NCBI RefSeq assembly: GCF_003046475.1
Contig: NZ_PZZZ01000006.1
Location: 99,445 to 163,444 of the forward strand
Direction of reading: 5' to 3'
DNA length: 64,000 nt
Source of the DNA: Mycoplana dimorpha
Lineage (GTDB): Bacteria > Pseudomonadota > Alphaproteobacteria > Rhizobiales > Rhizobiaceae
Part shown: positions 16,762 to 25,528 of the stretch, in pieces
Position numbering within the stretch: the first letter of the stretch is position 1
Layout: each line of letters starts with the position of its first letter
Translations under genes and position numbers: made by a program
Notes under the pieces: generated by a model
What the model was told of the DNA's origin: nothing
Seen by the model: only the letters and a program-made list of their open reading frames with translations
The model's database searches: none

Positions 16762-18452
16762 GCAATACTGCTATGCTTGCCCGCAGCATCCTCGCCGGCA
16801 CGGCCGAGGGTCCCGTCATCGCCTCGCCGGAAGCCCTGAGCTTCTGGGGAGGGGTCGATCCCGCCACCGCATCGGTGATCGACGTGCACCATCCGCTGCA
16901 CGGCACCTGCCTCACCGGCGCCATCCTGATGATGCCGTCGAGCCGGGGCTCGTGCACCGGATCGGGCGTGCTCCTCGACATGGTGCTCGGCGGCCGCGCG
17001 CCGGGGGCACTGGTCTTTTCCGAAGCCGAGGACGTGCTGACGCTCGGCTCGCTGATCGCCACCGAGATGTTCGGCAAGCCGCTGCCCGTCCTGCGCCTTG
17101 CCCCGGACGCCTTTGCCGCACTCTCGCAGGCGAAGACGGCGCGCATCACCGACACGACGATCGAAGCCGACGGGCTGAGCTTTGCGATCGAACCGCCGGC
17201 TACCGCCGCGCTTGATCTTTCCGAGGCCGACCGCGCCATGCTCGACGGGCGCGACGGCGTCGCCGTGCAGCAGGCGATGCGCATCATCTGCGCCATGGCG
17301 GCGCAGCAGGGCGCAACGACACTCGTCGACGTTACGCAAGGGCACATCGACGGCTGCATCTATGCCAGCCCCGCCAACCTGACCTTCGCCGAAAAGATGG
17401 CCGATCTCGGCGCGAAAGTCCGGGTGCCGACGACGATGAACGCCATCTCCGTCGACCGCGCCAACTGGGAAACGCAAGGTGTGCCCGCCGCGTTCGGCGA
17501 CCCGGCGGCACGGCTCGCCGACGCCTATGTGCGCATGGGTTGCCGCCCGACCTTCACCTGCTCGCCCTACCTGCTCGACAGCGCCCCCGGCATGGGCGAG
17601 TCGATCGCCTGGGCGGAATCAAACGCGGTGATCTTCGCCAACACCGTGCTCGGAGCGCGGACGGCCAAGCATCCCGACTTCCTCGACCTCTGCATCGCGC
17701 TGACCGGCCGGGCGCCGCTCTCCGGCGTCTATCTCGACGCCCATCGCAAGGCCCGGCGCGTCATCGACGTCGAACTGCCCGAGAATGTCGACGACGCCTT
17801 CTGGCCGTTGATCGGCTATCTTGCCGGCCATGTGGCGCCCGACCGCATACCGCTGCTGCGCGGCCTTGCCGCCGGCAATCCGTCGCGTGACGACCTCAAG
17901 GCGCTCTGCGCCGCCTTCGGCACCACCTCGGCAGCCCCGATGCTGCACGTCGAGGGCGTGACGCCCGAGGTCGAAGGGGCAGCAGCCGGGAACGCCGACC
18001 GGGCGACCATCACCCGCGCCGACATGGCCGCCGCCTGGTCGCGCCTGAACGAAGGACCCGAGGCGGTGGAGCTCGTCGCCATCGGCAGCCCGCACGCCTC
18101 GCTGGAGGAATGCCGCGCGCTCGCCGACGTGCTCGCCGGCCGCAAGCGCCACCAGGACGTCGCGGTGATCGTCACCGCAGGCCATCAGGTCATCGCCGAA
18201 GCCCGATCCGACGGCACGCTCGGCCGGCTCGCGGCGAGCGGCGTGCAGGTGCTGCCCGACCTCTGCTGGTGCTCGATCTCCGAGCCGTTGTTTCCGACGC
18301 GGACCCGGGCGGTGATGACCAATTCGGGCAAGTATGCCCACTACGGTCCTGGCCTTTCCGGCCGCGCCGTGCGCTTCGGCAGCCTTGCCGACTGCGCCGC
18401 CGCCGCCCTCACCGGCCGCGCCCCGGCACGCCTGCCGGCCTGGCTCAAGTAA
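16758..18452 (+). CDS. AcnX-type cis-3-hydroxy-L-proline dehydratase (fused small and large subunits)
   Basis: 564 aa member of the aconitase X family. Residues about 1-140 form the swivel (DUF126) domain with the [15 protein letters not shown] motif. Residues about 150-560 form the DUF521 domain, with cysteines in [25 protein letters not shown] and LPDLCWCS that could hold an Fe-S cluster. In bacteria this type dehydrates cis-3-hydroxy-L-proline to Delta1-pyrroline-2-carboxylate. The two subunits are separate genes in many organisms and here form one chain. It overlaps the epimerase by 4 nt. Its product is the substrate of the reductase at 8722-9759. Function rests on family and context. Confidence 0.85.
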   Translation: MSNTAMLARSILAGTAEGPVIASPEALSFWGGVDPATASVIDVHHPLHGTCLTGAILMMPSSRGSCTGSGVLLDMVLGGRAPGALVFSEAEDVLTLGSLIATEMFGKPLPVLRLAPDAFAALSQAKTARITDTTIEADGLSFAIEPPATAALDLSEADRAMLDGRDGVAVQQAMRIICAMAAQQGATTLVDVTQGHIDGCIYASPANLTFAEKMADLGAKVRVPTTMNAISVDRANWETQGVPAAFGDPAARLADAYVRMGCRPTFTCSPYLLDSAPGMGESIAWAESNAVIFANTVLGARTAKHPDFLDLCIALTGRAPLSGVYLDAHRKARRVIDVELPENVDDAFWPLIGYLAGHVAPDRIPLLRGLAAGNPSRDDLKALCAAFGTTSAAPMLHVEGVTPEVEGAAAGNADRATITRADMAAAWSRLNEGPEAVELVAIGSPHASLEECRALADVLAGRKRHQDVAVIVTAGHQVIAEARSDGTLGRLAASGVQVLPDLCWCSISEPLFPTRTRAVMTNSGKYAHYGPGLSGRAVRFGSLADCAAAALTGRAPARLPAWLK

Positions 18453-18457
18453 AGTAT

Positions 18458-18483
18458 CTGCGCATTTCTCTCGAAATGCGCAG
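18458..18483 (+). terminator. Hairpin after the AcnX gene
   Basis: CTGCGCATTTC (18458-18468) pairs with GAAATGCGCAG (18473-18483), a perfect 11-bp stem with a 4-nt loop, six nt past the stop. The tail is pyrimidine-rich (TCCCCTCTATCTCTC) rather than a true T-run. It may act as a partial terminator ahead of the next gene. Confidence 0.6.
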
Positions 18484-18565
18484 TCCCCTCTATCTCTCAG
18501 TTCTTGCGCGATTCCGGGTGTGAACCCGCGTCGCGCTTTCCGGGAATCGCTCTGAGGAGTTTGCG

Positions 18566-19594
18566 ATGCGCAGCACGAAGACCATCCATGTGATCTCCGC
18601 CCACGCCGAGGGCGAAGTCGGCGACGTCATCGTCGGCGGCGTCACCCCGCCCCCGGGCGACACGATCTGGGAACAGAGCCGCTGGATCGCCAAGGACAAC
18701 ACCTTGCGCAACTTCGTGCTGAATGAGCCGCGCGGCGGCGTCTTCCGGCACGTCAACCTGCTGGTGCCGCCGAAGAACCCCGAGGCCGACGCCGCATTCA
18801 TCATCATGGAGCCGGAGGACACGCCTCCGATGTCCGGCTCGAACTCGATCTGCGTCTCCACGGTGCTGCTCGACAGTGGCATCCTGCCGATGCAGGAGCC
18901 GGTGACCGAGATCACGCTGGAAGCGCCGGGCGGGCTGGTGCGCGTGCGGGCCGAATGCCGCAACGGCAAGGCCGAGCGCATCTTCGTGCAGAACCTGCCG
19001 AGCTTCGCCGAGCGGCTGGATGCCAAGCTCGAGGTCGAGGGACTCGGCACGCTCACTGTCGACACCGCCTATGGCGGCGACAGCTTCGTCATAGTTGATG
19101 CCGCCGCGATGGGCTTTTCGCTGAAGCCCGACGAGGCGCACGACATCGCGCGCCTCGGCGTGAAGATCACCAATGCCGCCAACGCCGCGCTCGGCTTCCA
19201 TCATCCGGAAAACCCCGACTGGAAGCACTTCTCGTTCTGCCTCTTCGCCGGACCGGTGGAGCGCACGGCCGAGGGCCTGCGCGCCGGTGCGGCCGTCGCG
19301 ATCCAGCCCGGCAAGGTCGACCGCTCGCCGACCGGCACGGCGCTGTCGGCACGGATGGCGGTGCTGCATGCGCGCGGCCAGATGGGGCTCGAGGACCGGT
19401 TGACGGCGGTGTCGCTGATCGGCTCGACATTCTCCGGCCGCATCCTCGGCACCACCACCGTCGGCGACCGCCCGGCCGTCCTGCCGGAAATCTCCGGTCG
19501 CGCCTGGATCACCGGCACCCACCAGCACATGCTTGACCCCTCCGACCCGTGGCCGGAAGGGTATCGCCTGACCGACACCTGGGGCGCGCGCTGA
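18566..19594 (+). CDS. Probable trans-3-hydroxy-L-proline dehydratase (proline racemase family)
   Basis: 342 aa proline racemase-fold protein. The two catalytic cysteine positions are replaced: the first reads [10 protein letters not shown], giving Ser90, and the second reads [14 protein letters not shown], giving Thr256. Loss of the second cysteine to Thr is the hallmark of trans-3-hydroxyproline dehydratases, which eliminate water instead of racemising. The Delta1-pyrroline-2-carboxylate formed would go to the LDH2-type reductase in the same cluster. The start ATG 18566 has TGAGGAG upstream. It is separated from AcnX by a hairpin, so it may be expressed at a lower or independent level. A 4-hydroxyproline epimerase role is unlikely without cysteines. 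Confidence 0.82.
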   Translation: MRSTKTIHVISAHAEGEVGDVIVGGVTPPPGDTIWEQSRWIAKDNTLRNFVLNEPRGGVFRHVNLLVPPKNPEADAAFIIMEPEDTPPMSGSNSICVSTVLLDSGILPMQEPVTEITLEAPGGLVRVRAECRNGKAERIFVQNLPSFAERLDAKLEVEGLGTLTVDTAYGGDSFVIVDAAAMGFSLKPDEAHDIARLGVKITNAANAALGFHHPENPDWKHFSFCLFAGPVERTAEGLRAGAAVAIQPGKVDRSPTGTALSARMAVLHARGQMGLEDRLTAVSLIGSTFSGRILGTTTVGDRPAVLPEISGRAWITGTHQHMLDPSDPWPEGYRLTDTWGAR

Positions 19595-19627
19595 ATTCAT
19601 CCGCGGATGGGTGGGCCATGCCTGAGA

Positions 19628-19659
19628 CAGATCGCGTGGAAACCGTTTCACGCGATCTG
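19628..19659. terminator. Convergent hairpin between the hydroxyproline and homogentisate clusters
   Basis: CAGATCGCGTG (19628-19638) and CACGCGATCTG (19649-19659) form an 11-bp stem with a 10-nt loop containing GAAACCGTTT. It lies between genes that converge (stops at 19594 on plus and 19764 on minus) and could serve both strands. Confidence 0.5.
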
Positions 19660-19763
19660 CTCGTCCTGTGTTTCAAACAAGCGAATAAGCTCCGCCGTTA
19701 GAGGCTTCACCGTCCTCCTCCCGCGGCGGCGAGGTCGGATCGCGGAACTGCGGCCTGCCGCCC

Positions 19764-20405
19764 TCAAGCCGGCTTGACGGCATCCGGATGCGCGGCCCTG
19801 AACGCCGGCAACTCGGCGCAGGCGTCGGCGATGCGGCGGATCCGTTCGAGCCCGGAGAGATCGACGCCCCAACGCTCGGCGTTATAGACCTGCGGCACGA
19901 GGCAGATATCAGCCATGGTGGGGACATCGCCATGGCAAAACGTGCCGGTCCAGGGGGCGTCCAGCATCCGTTCCACCGCCGAAAGACCGTCGCCGATGAA
20001 TTTTCGCATCCACGCCGCCCGCACCGCATCGCCGCCGCCGGTCAGTTCCATCACATGGGCGGCGACGCCGAGATTGCAGATCGGGTGGATGTCCAAGGCG
20101 ATCGCATAGGCGAGCGCGCGCACCCGCTGCCGGCCCGGCGGGTCGGCAGGAAGGAAGCCGGAGCCATGGCGAGTCTCGGCGAGATACTCGATGATCGCCA
20201 GCGACTGCGTCAGCATCAGCCCATCGATCTCAAGCGCCGGCACCAGCCCTTGCGGGTTGCGGTCCAGATGCTCCTGCGCCTTGTGTGCTCCCTCCAGCAG
20301 GTTCACCGGCACCGTCCGGTAGTCGAAGCGCAGCATGTTGAGGGCGATGCGAACGCGATAGCTCGCCGACGATCGCCAGTAATCGTAGAGGACTGTTTCG
20401 CTCAT
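19764..20405 (-). CDS. maiA: Maleylacetoacetate isomerase (zeta-class GST)
   Basis: 213 aa glutathione-dependent isomerase that converts maleylacetoacetate to fumarylacetoacetate in tyrosine degradation. The N-terminal active-site stretch is YDYWRSSASYRVRIAL (residues 7-22), the bacterial form of the zeta-class SSC-RVRIAL motif with Ala replacing Cys. The QSLAIIEYLAE glutathione-site segment follows, and the C-terminal helical domain contains ICLVPQVYNAERW. Start ATG 20405 overlaps the fahA stop by 4 nt, so the two are co-translated. Confidence 0.93.
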   Translation of the reverse strand: MSETVLYDYWRSSASYRVRIALNMLRFDYRTVPVNLLEGAHKAQEHLDRNPQGLVPALEIDGLMLTQSLAIIEYLAETRHGSGFLPADPPGRQRVRALAYAIALDIHPICNLGVAAHVMELTGGGDAVRAAWMRKFIGDGLSAVERMLDAPWTGTFCHGDVPTMADICLVPQVYNAERWGVDLSGLERIRRIADACAELPAFRAAHPDAVKPA

Positions 20406-21427
20406 TCGCGTTGCGACTCCGCCCACCGTTCCACGCGCTGCTCGATGGCGCCGAAGATCGAATGGCCGGCCTTGTCCTTCATCTCGATGCGCACCGTGTC
20501 GCCGAATTTCATGAACGGCGTCTTCGGCGCGCCGGTCTCGAGGGTCTCGATGGTGCGGATCTCGGCGATGCAGGAATAGCCGGCGCCGCCTTCGGAGACC
20601 GGCTTGCCGGGGCCGCCATCGAGCTTGTTGGAGACCGTGCCCGAGCCGATGATCGAGCCAGCCGCCAGCGCCCGGGTCTTCGCCGCGTGCGCGATAAGCT
20701 CGCCGAAGTCGAAGGTCATGTCGATGCCGGCATTGGCGCGGCCGAAGGTCTTGCCATTGAGCGAGACAAGCAGCGGCAGGTGCAGCCTGCCGCCGTCCCA
20801 GGCGTCACCCAGTTCGCCCGGCGTCACGGCGACCGGCGAGAAGGCCGACGACGGCTTGGACTGGAAGAAACCGAACCCCTTGGCGAGCTCGGCCGGAATC
20901 AGGCCGCGCAACGAAACGTCGTTGACGAGCATGACGAGCCGGATGGCGCCCCGCGCCTCTTTGACGCTCGCCCCCATCGGCACGTCGTCGACGACGACGG
21001 CGACCTCACCCTCCATGTCGACGCCGTAGGCCTCGTCGGCGACGACGATCGGGTCGCGGGGGCCGAGAAAGCAGTCGGAGCCGCCCTGGTACATCAGCGG
21101 GTCGGTCCAGAAGCTCGCCGGCATCTCGGCATTGCGGGCCTTGCGCACCAACTCGACATGATTGACATAGGCCGAGCCGTCCGCCCACTGGTAGGCGCGC
21201 GGCAGGGGCGAGGCGGCCTCGTGCTCGTGGAAGCGGGTGGTCGGCTGCGAGCCGGTCTCGATGCCCTCGGCCACCCGGGCAAGGCGCGGGCCGGCATGGG
21301 CCCAGTCGTCGAGGGCCGCCTGCAGGCTGCGGGCGATGTGGCCCACTTCCGAGCAGCGCGTCAGGTCCTTCGACACGACCACAAGCTTGCCGTCACGGGT
21401 ACTGTCCTTGAGCGTTGCGAGTTTCAT
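20402..21427 (-). CDS. fahA: Fumarylacetoacetate hydrolase (fumarylacetoacetase)
   Basis: 341 aa FAH-superfamily enzyme that cleaves fumarylacetoacetate to fumarate and acetoacetate, the last step of homogentisate breakdown. The metal-binding pattern is visible in GVDMEGEVAVVVDDVP (paired Glu) and VMLVNDVSLR (Asp). The C-terminal GSIIGSGTVSNK segment is typical. Start ATG 21427 follows GGGGAGG; an open frame continues to 21514 without support. It is divergent from the UPF0314 gene with under 100 bp between the starts, and upstream of maiA in the same operon. Confidence 0.92.
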   Translation of the reverse strand: MKLATLKDSTRDGKLVVVSKDLTRCSEVGHIARSLQAALDDWAHAGPRLARVAEGIETGSQPTTRFHEHEAASPLPRAYQWADGSAYVNHVELVRKARNAEMPASFWTDPLMYQGGSDCFLGPRDPIVVADEAYGVDMEGEVAVVVDDVPMGASVKEARGAIRLVMLVNDVSLRGLIPAELAKGFGFFQSKPSSAFSPVAVTPGELGDAWDGGRLHLPLLVSLNGKTFGRANAGIDMTFDFGELIAHAAKTRALAAGSIIGSGTVSNKLDGGPGKPVSEGGAGYSCIAEIRTIETLETGAPKTPFMKFGDTVRIEMKDKAGHSIFGAIEQRVERWAESQRE

Positions 21428-21525
21428 GCTGCCTCCCCGATCTTGTGTTTTGCCGCGCCAGTATGGCATCTTCGCCGCGACCCGTCGCCTGTTCGCTCCC
21501 GGCCCAAAAGCCAAGGAATTTCCGC

Positions 21526-22089
21526 TTGAACCGCACGCTCTTCAAGTCGCTTGGCGTCTCCGCCGCGGCCATCGCCGTTACAGCTGTAATCCTGCACCTT
21601 ATGGGGCGCATCTGGATCTGCAAGTGCGGCTACGTGAAGCTCTGGCACGGCGTCGTCGTCTCCTCGGAGAACTCGCAGCACCTGTCGGACTGGTATACGC
21701 CGAGCCACATCATCCACGGCATCCTGTTCTACGCGCTGTTCGCGTTCCTGCTGCCGAAGGCCGGCATCGTCACCCGCCTGGCGCTTTCGCTCGTCGTCGA
21801 ATGCGCCTGGGAGATCTTCGAGAACACCGACTTCATCATCAACCGCTACCGCGAGGCGACGATCTCGCTCGACTATTTTGGCGACAGCATCATCAATTCG
21901 GCCGCCGACATCGCCGCGATGGTGCTCGGCTTCTTCCTCGCCGCACGGCTGCCGGTCTGGGCGAGCGTCGCGATCATTATCTTCTTCGAGGCGCTGACGA
22001 CGTATCTGATCCGTGACGGCCTGGCGCTCAACATCCTGATGCTCGTCTGGCCGCTGGAGGCGGTGAAGGCATGGCAGGCGGGCGGTTGA
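21526..22089 (+). CDS. UPF0314 (DUF2585) integral membrane protein
   Basis: 187 aa protein of unknown function, conserved in alphaproteobacteria. The family signature region is clear: LHLMGRIWICKCGYVKLWHG, then SENSQHLSDWYTPSHIIHG, then ECAWEIFENTDFIINRYRE. There are about four membrane helices. TTG 21526 is chosen because AAGGA lies at 21513-21517 with 8-nt spacing; an ATG at 21463 would add 21 polar residues. It lies between fahA and hmgA on the opposite strand, so it splits an otherwise typical homogentisate cluster. No function can be assigned. Confidence 0.82.
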   Translation: MNRTLFKSLGVSAAAIAVTAVILHLMGRIWICKCGYVKLWHGVVVSSENSQHLSDWYTPSHIIHGILFYALFAFLLPKAGIVTRLALSLVVECAWEIFENTDFIINRYREATISLDYFGDSIINSAADIAAMVLGFFLAARLPVWASVAIIIFFEALTTYLIRDGLALNILMLVWPLEAVKAWQAGG

Positions 22090-22159
22090 GGCGCCGCGCA
22101 ACACCGACAACGCTTCCGCGACGACAAGCGCTTGGACGACGGACCTCCTCCCCTCCCCC

Positions 22160-22268
22160 GTTATGCCGGACTTGATCCGGCATCCAGCGCGCTCAAGTCC
22201 TTGAGCGCAAGGGAACTCTTGCGCCGAAGACACGGCGTGGCTGGACCCCGGATCAAGTCCGGGGTGAC
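22160..22268. repeat. Dispersed intergenic palindromic repeat, copy 2
   Basis: A 109-bp element with outer arms ATGCCGGACTTGATCCGGCA and CCGGATCAAGTCCGGGGTGAC, related to the copy at 5594-5704. Between the arms, CATCCAGCGCGCTC-A-AGTCCTTGAGCGCA matches copy 1 apart from one base. It fills most of the 298-bp gap between UPF0314 and hmgA; nothing else was seen there. Confidence 0.78.
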
Positions 22269-22387
22269 GGGAACAAGGGGCGAGGCCACCGATCCCAGTC
22301 TGACGTCGGGAGCGTTGCGGAGAGGGAGTCGAGCCGATGCACAAGGCAAGCGCAACATTACCTGCCGCCCGCCGCGACACACCACCA

Positions 22388-23749
22388 TCACTTGGTATCC
22401 GGCGTGCCGTCGAAGCGGCGTTCCAGCCCGTCCCAGCAGTCGATGTAGTCGTCCTGCAGCGTCTCCAGCTCGGCGGCGAAGCGCGTCAGTTGCTGGGGAA
22501 AGCGGGTCTCAAACATGAAGGCCATGGTGTTGTCGAGCTTCACGGGCTTCAGCTCGCCGTTCGAGGCCTTCTCGAAGCCGGTCGCGTCGGGGCCGTGCGG
22601 CAGCATCATGTTGTGCAGGCTCATGCCGCCGGGAACGAAGCCCTTTTCCTTGGCGTCGTACTGGCCGTGGATCAGCCCCATGAACTCGCTCATGATGTTG
22701 CGGTGATACCAGGGCGGCCGGAAGGTGTGCTCGGCCACCAGCCAGCGCGGCGGGAAGATGACGAAATCGACGTTCGCGGTCCCCTCCTCGCCTGACGGCG
22801 CCGTCAAAACCGTAAAGATCGATGGATCGGGGTGGTCGAACAGGATGGCGCCGACCGGCGAGAAGGTGCGCAGGTCGTATTTGAACGGCGCGTAGTTGCC
22901 ATGCCAGGCAACCACGTCCAGCGGCGAATGGCCGATCTCGGTGACGTAGAACTTGCCGCACCACTTCACATGCACCCGGCAGGGCGTCTCCTTGTCCTCG
23001 AAGGCGGCGACCGGCGTCTTGAAATCGCGCGGGTTGGCCAGGCAGTTGGCACCGATCGGGCCACGGTCGGGCATGGTGAACTTGGCGCCGTAATTCTCGC
23101 AGATATAGCCGCGCGAGCTTTTTTCCTCCCCGATCCGCGACACCTTGAACATCATGCCGCGCGGGATCAGGCAGATCTCCGAGGGCTCGACGTCTATGAT
23201 GCCCATTTCCGTGAAGACGCGCAGCGCGCCGACCTGCGGCACGACGAGCAGCTCTCCGTCGGCGTTGAAGAAGTAGTCGTCGACCATGTCGTCGTTGAAG
23301 ACATAGGCGTGCGCCGCCATGCCGACCTGGGTCAGGACGTCGCCTGCCGCCGTCATGGTGCGGATGCCGTCGAGGAAGTTGAGCGTGTCCGCCGGCTCCG
23401 GCAGCGGGTTCCAGCGCAACTGGCCAAGCGGCAGCGAATGGTCGTCGAGGCAGGGCGCGGTTTTCCAGAACGGATAGCTGGCGTTGGCAAAACGCCGGGT
23501 GTGACGCACGCTCGGGCGGATGCGGTACAGCCAGGAGCGCTCGTTGGTGCCGCGCGGCGCCGTGAAGGGCGAGCCTGACAGCTGCTCGGCATAGAGGCCG
23601 TAATTGCACTTCTGGGGGCTGTTCTGCCCCTGCGGCAGGGCGCCGGGAAGCGCCTCCGTCTCGAAGTCGTTGCCGAAGCCCGGCATGTAGCTGATGCCTT
23701 CGGACGTGGTCGCGCCTGCGGCGACCGCCTTTTCGGTCTTCTCCAGCAT
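22388..23749 (-). CDS. hmgA: Homogentisate 1,2-dioxygenase
   Basis: 453 aa non-haem Fe(II) dioxygenase that opens the ring of homogentisate to maleylacetoacetate. The iron-binding region [17 protein letters not shown] and the downstream [12 protein letters not shown] are intact, as is the N-terminal [19 protein letters not shown]. Start ATG 23749 lies 8 nt after GGAGG; a GTG at 23758 would leave no spacing. It is divergent from a MarR regulator gene with an 84-bp shared control region. Its partners fahA and maiA lie beyond the UPF0314 gene. Confidence 0.95.
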   Translation of the reverse strand: MLEKTEKAVAAGATTSEGISYMPGFGNDFETEALPGALPQGQNSPQKCNYGLYAEQLSGSPFTAPRGTNERSWLYRIRPSVRHTRRFANASYPFWKTAPCLDDHSLPLGQLRWNPLPEPADTLNFLDGIRTMTAAGDVLTQVGMAAHAYVFNDDMVDDYFFNADGELLVVPQVGALRVFTEMGIIDVEPSEICLIPRGMMFKVSRIGEEKSSRGYICENYGAKFTMPDRGPIGANCLANPRDFKTPVAAFEDKETPCRVHVKWCGKFYVTEIGHSPLDVVAWHGNYAPFKYDLRTFSPVGAILFDHPDPSIFTVLTAPSGEEGTANVDFVIFPPRWLVAEHTFRPPWYHRNIMSEFMGLIHGQYDAKEKGFVPGGMSLHNMMLPHGPDATGFEKASNGELKPVKLDNTMAFMFETRFPQQLTRFAAELETLQDDYIDCWDGLERRFDGTPDTK

Positions 23750-23789
23750 GGCTCGCACCTCCTCTGCAAAACTGCCATATCGGAAATTG

Positions 23790-23803
23790 GTTACAGTCGT
23801 AAC
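23790..23803. promoter_or_regulatory. Probable MarR operator between hmgA and its regulator
   Basis: GTTAC-AGTC-GTAAC is a perfect inverted repeat. An additional GTAAC half-site follows at 23814-23818. The position between two divergent starts suits repression of both hmgA and the MarR gene. Confidence 0.6.
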
Positions 23804-23833
23804 TGTCTATTTTGTAACTATCAAGGCGATCGC

Positions 23834-24349
23834 ATGAGCCGGAAACTCGACGAGGAGGCGGTGCAGACTGTGGCAGGCACTGCGGATTTCGATCTCGACG
23901 CCTTCCTGCCCTATCGGCTGAACCGCGCCGCCGAGGCGGTCAGCCTGCGCTTTGCCGCCCACTACAAGGCGCGCTACGCCATGACGCGGCCGGAATGGCG
24001 GACGATGGCGGCGCTCGGCTCCTACGGGCGGATGACCGCGACGGCAATTGGGGCCAATGCGACCATGCACAAGACCAAGGTCTCCCGTGCCGTGAAGTCG
24101 CTGGAGGATCGCCGCTGGCTGAAGCGCAGCCTGGACGAGAGCGACCGGCGCGTCGAGAACCTCGAACTGACGGCGGCCGGCCTGCGCATCTACCGGGAGA
24201 TGGTGGATCTGGCGCACGCCTACGAGCGGGAGCTGGCCGAGTTTCTGGGCGATGCCGGCCTGCGGCAGCTCGAGGCGGGGCTCGATGCCGTCGAGGTGAT
24301 GATGGCGAACCCGCAGCGGGCGGCACGGCGGCGCGGTGGGGCTGGCTGA
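23834..24349 (+). CDS. MarR family regulator of homogentisate genes
   Basis: 171 aa. The winged helix domain covers about residues 45-130: ALGSYGRMTATAIGANATMHKTKVSRAVKSLEDRRWLKRS, then the wing DESDRRVENLELTAAGLRIY. A long N-terminal helix (ADFDLDAFLPYRLNRAAEAVS) serves dimerisation in this family. It is divergent from hmgA and presumably represses it, with homogentisate or a related compound as ligand (inference from position). The 215 bp between its stop and the RES toxin gene contains nothing recognisable. Confidence 0.85.
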   Translation: MSRKLDEEAVQTVAGTADFDLDAFLPYRLNRAAEAVSLRFAAHYKARYAMTRPEWRTMAALGSYGRMTATAIGANATMHKTKVSRAVKSLEDRRWLKRSLDESDRRVENLELTAAGLRIYREMVDLAHAYERELAEFLGDAGLRQLEAGLDAVEVMMANPQRAARRRGGAG

Positions 24350-24564
24350 CGGACGCGGCTCGTGTTTGGCCGTCTCACGCCTTGCCTCGCTTACCGTAGC
24401 GCTTGCCTTCCCGCTGCCAACTGCACCAAGGCGAGCATGCGATTCTTGCTCATCGTGCCGATTTGGAAGTGCGCAGGGGAAAGTAAGGCCCGCAAGCCGG
24501 TTGAGCACGGCGGATCGAGGTGGCCTTCGGCCAGGTCGACGAACCCGCGGGGAGCGCCGGCAGA

Positions 24565-25083
24565 TCAACGCCAGGAGAGCTGGTCCTTCGGCAGGCGGCC
24601 GCTGGGATCGAAAACGTCCACCCGGTGCGGCAGGTCCGGCCCCCATTTCCAAAGGACCAGGTTCCGATCGTCCTCGCCGGCGCCGGGGGCGAAGCTCGGC
24701 ACGACGATGCCGGCAACGCCGCGTGCGACGAGGCGGTCGTGGATCTCCCACGAGGCGGGCCTCTTGCCTTCGGCGAGCGCCATGGCCCAGGCGCAGCCCA
24801 TTTCCTCGACCGAAACGGCGAATTCCGCCCGGCCGGCCACGGTGCAGAGGTCGGCGATGTCCTCGCAGTCCACGTCGTAGGAGCAGAGCACGCAGGGATC
24901 GATGCGGTGGGCGAAGCCCTGGTTGGCCTCTTTGACCGCCGTCATGATGCTCAGCGCCAGGTAGAGCGCCGGCGTGCCTTTCGGATTGAATCGGGCGCCC
25001 CGGATCGCCGCCCCCTCGCCGGAGACCGGCTTGAACGCCCAGCGCGGGTCATGCGCGCGGTAGGCGGTACCGGCAAACCTCAA
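24565..25083 (-). CDS. RES domain toxin of a type II toxin-antitoxin pair
   Basis: 172 aa. The RES fold is recognised from YRAHDPRWAF (residues 8-17), GARFNPKGTPALYLALS and a C-terminal AFAPGAGEDDRN-like loop with SWR end. RES toxins degrade NAD+ and arrest growth. It starts with TTG at 25083, overlapping the antitoxin TGA by 4 nt, so it is translated by coupling after the antitoxin; a weak start is typical for a toxin. Gene order antitoxin then toxin is standard for RES/Xre pairs. No disruption is visible, so the toxin is probably active. Confidence 0.88.
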   Translation of the reverse strand: MRFAGTAYRAHDPRWAFKPVSGEGAAIRGARFNPKGTPALYLALSIMTAVKEANQGFAHRIDPCVLCSYDVDCEDIADLCTVAGRAEFAVSVEEMGCAWAMALAEGKRPASWEIHDRLVARGVAGIVVPSFAPGAGEDDRNLVLWKWGPDLPHRVDVFDPSGRLPKDQLSWR

Positions 25084-25469
25084 GCAAAGCCCCCGAGCGC
25101 GACGTGGTCGAGATAGTCGCGCACGGCCGATGCCTTGCCGTCCTTCACCAACGCCTCGGCGGTACGCCCGCCGAAGGCGGCGAGCGGCTGCGCCCGGTAC
25201 CAGGCCATCGCCTGGTCCTTGCCGCCGGCCCAGTCGCTCACCCGGCTGATGATCTCCAGCATCTCGCGCAGGCGCCCCTGTGTCTTCGGGCCCATGCTGC
25301 GGGCGGAGCGGTAGAGTGTCTCGCGCGCCAGCCCGGCCGTCTCGGCGAGCTGGCCCTTGGACATGCCGAAGCCGTCCGCCACGTCATCCGGCGCGATCTT
25401 GCCGCCCTGGTCCATGTAGGCAACGACCAGCGGAGCATTCCGCTCTGTGGTTTTCAATGCGTGTGCCAT
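25080..25469 (-). CDS. Xre/MbcA/ParS-type antitoxin
   Basis: 129 aa. The N-terminal HTH-like half (about residues 25-65: DDVADGFGMSKGQLAETAGLARETLYR) should bind the operon's operator. The C-terminal DUF2384/MbcA-ParS domain (about 70-129, ISRVSDWAGGKDQAMAWY ... LAAFGGRTAEALVKDGKASAVRDYLDHVA) blocks the RES active site in known pairs. Start ATG 25469 follows GGCAGGGTGAC; the open frame reaches 25646 but without a site. It is the first gene of the pair. Confidence 0.88.
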   Translation of the reverse strand: MAHALKTTERNAPLVVAYMDQGGKIAPDDVADGFGMSKGQLAETAGLARETLYRSARSMGPKTQGRLREMLEIISRVSDWAGGKDQAMAWYRAQPLAAFGGRTAEALVKDGKASAVRDYLDHVALGGFA

Positions 25470-25505
25470 GTCACCCTGCCAATTCCCGCGCCGTATTTCC
25501 TGTGC

Positions 25506-25528
25506 ATAATATATGGCGCTTCCAGCGC
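25506..25528 (-). promoter_or_regulatory. Candidate promoter/operator of the RES/Xre pair
   Basis: On the minus strand a TATTAT-like -10 (25511-25506) lies 37 nt upstream of the antitoxin ATG. Directly upstream is an inverted repeat GCGCT-TCC-AGCGC (25516-25528), well placed for autorepression by the antitoxin. No convincing -35 box is seen. Confidence 0.4.

Noticed and set aside
19648..19872. Possible small protein overlapping the 3' end of maiA
   Set aside because: Out of frame with maiA, covers the convergent hairpin and has no start signal.
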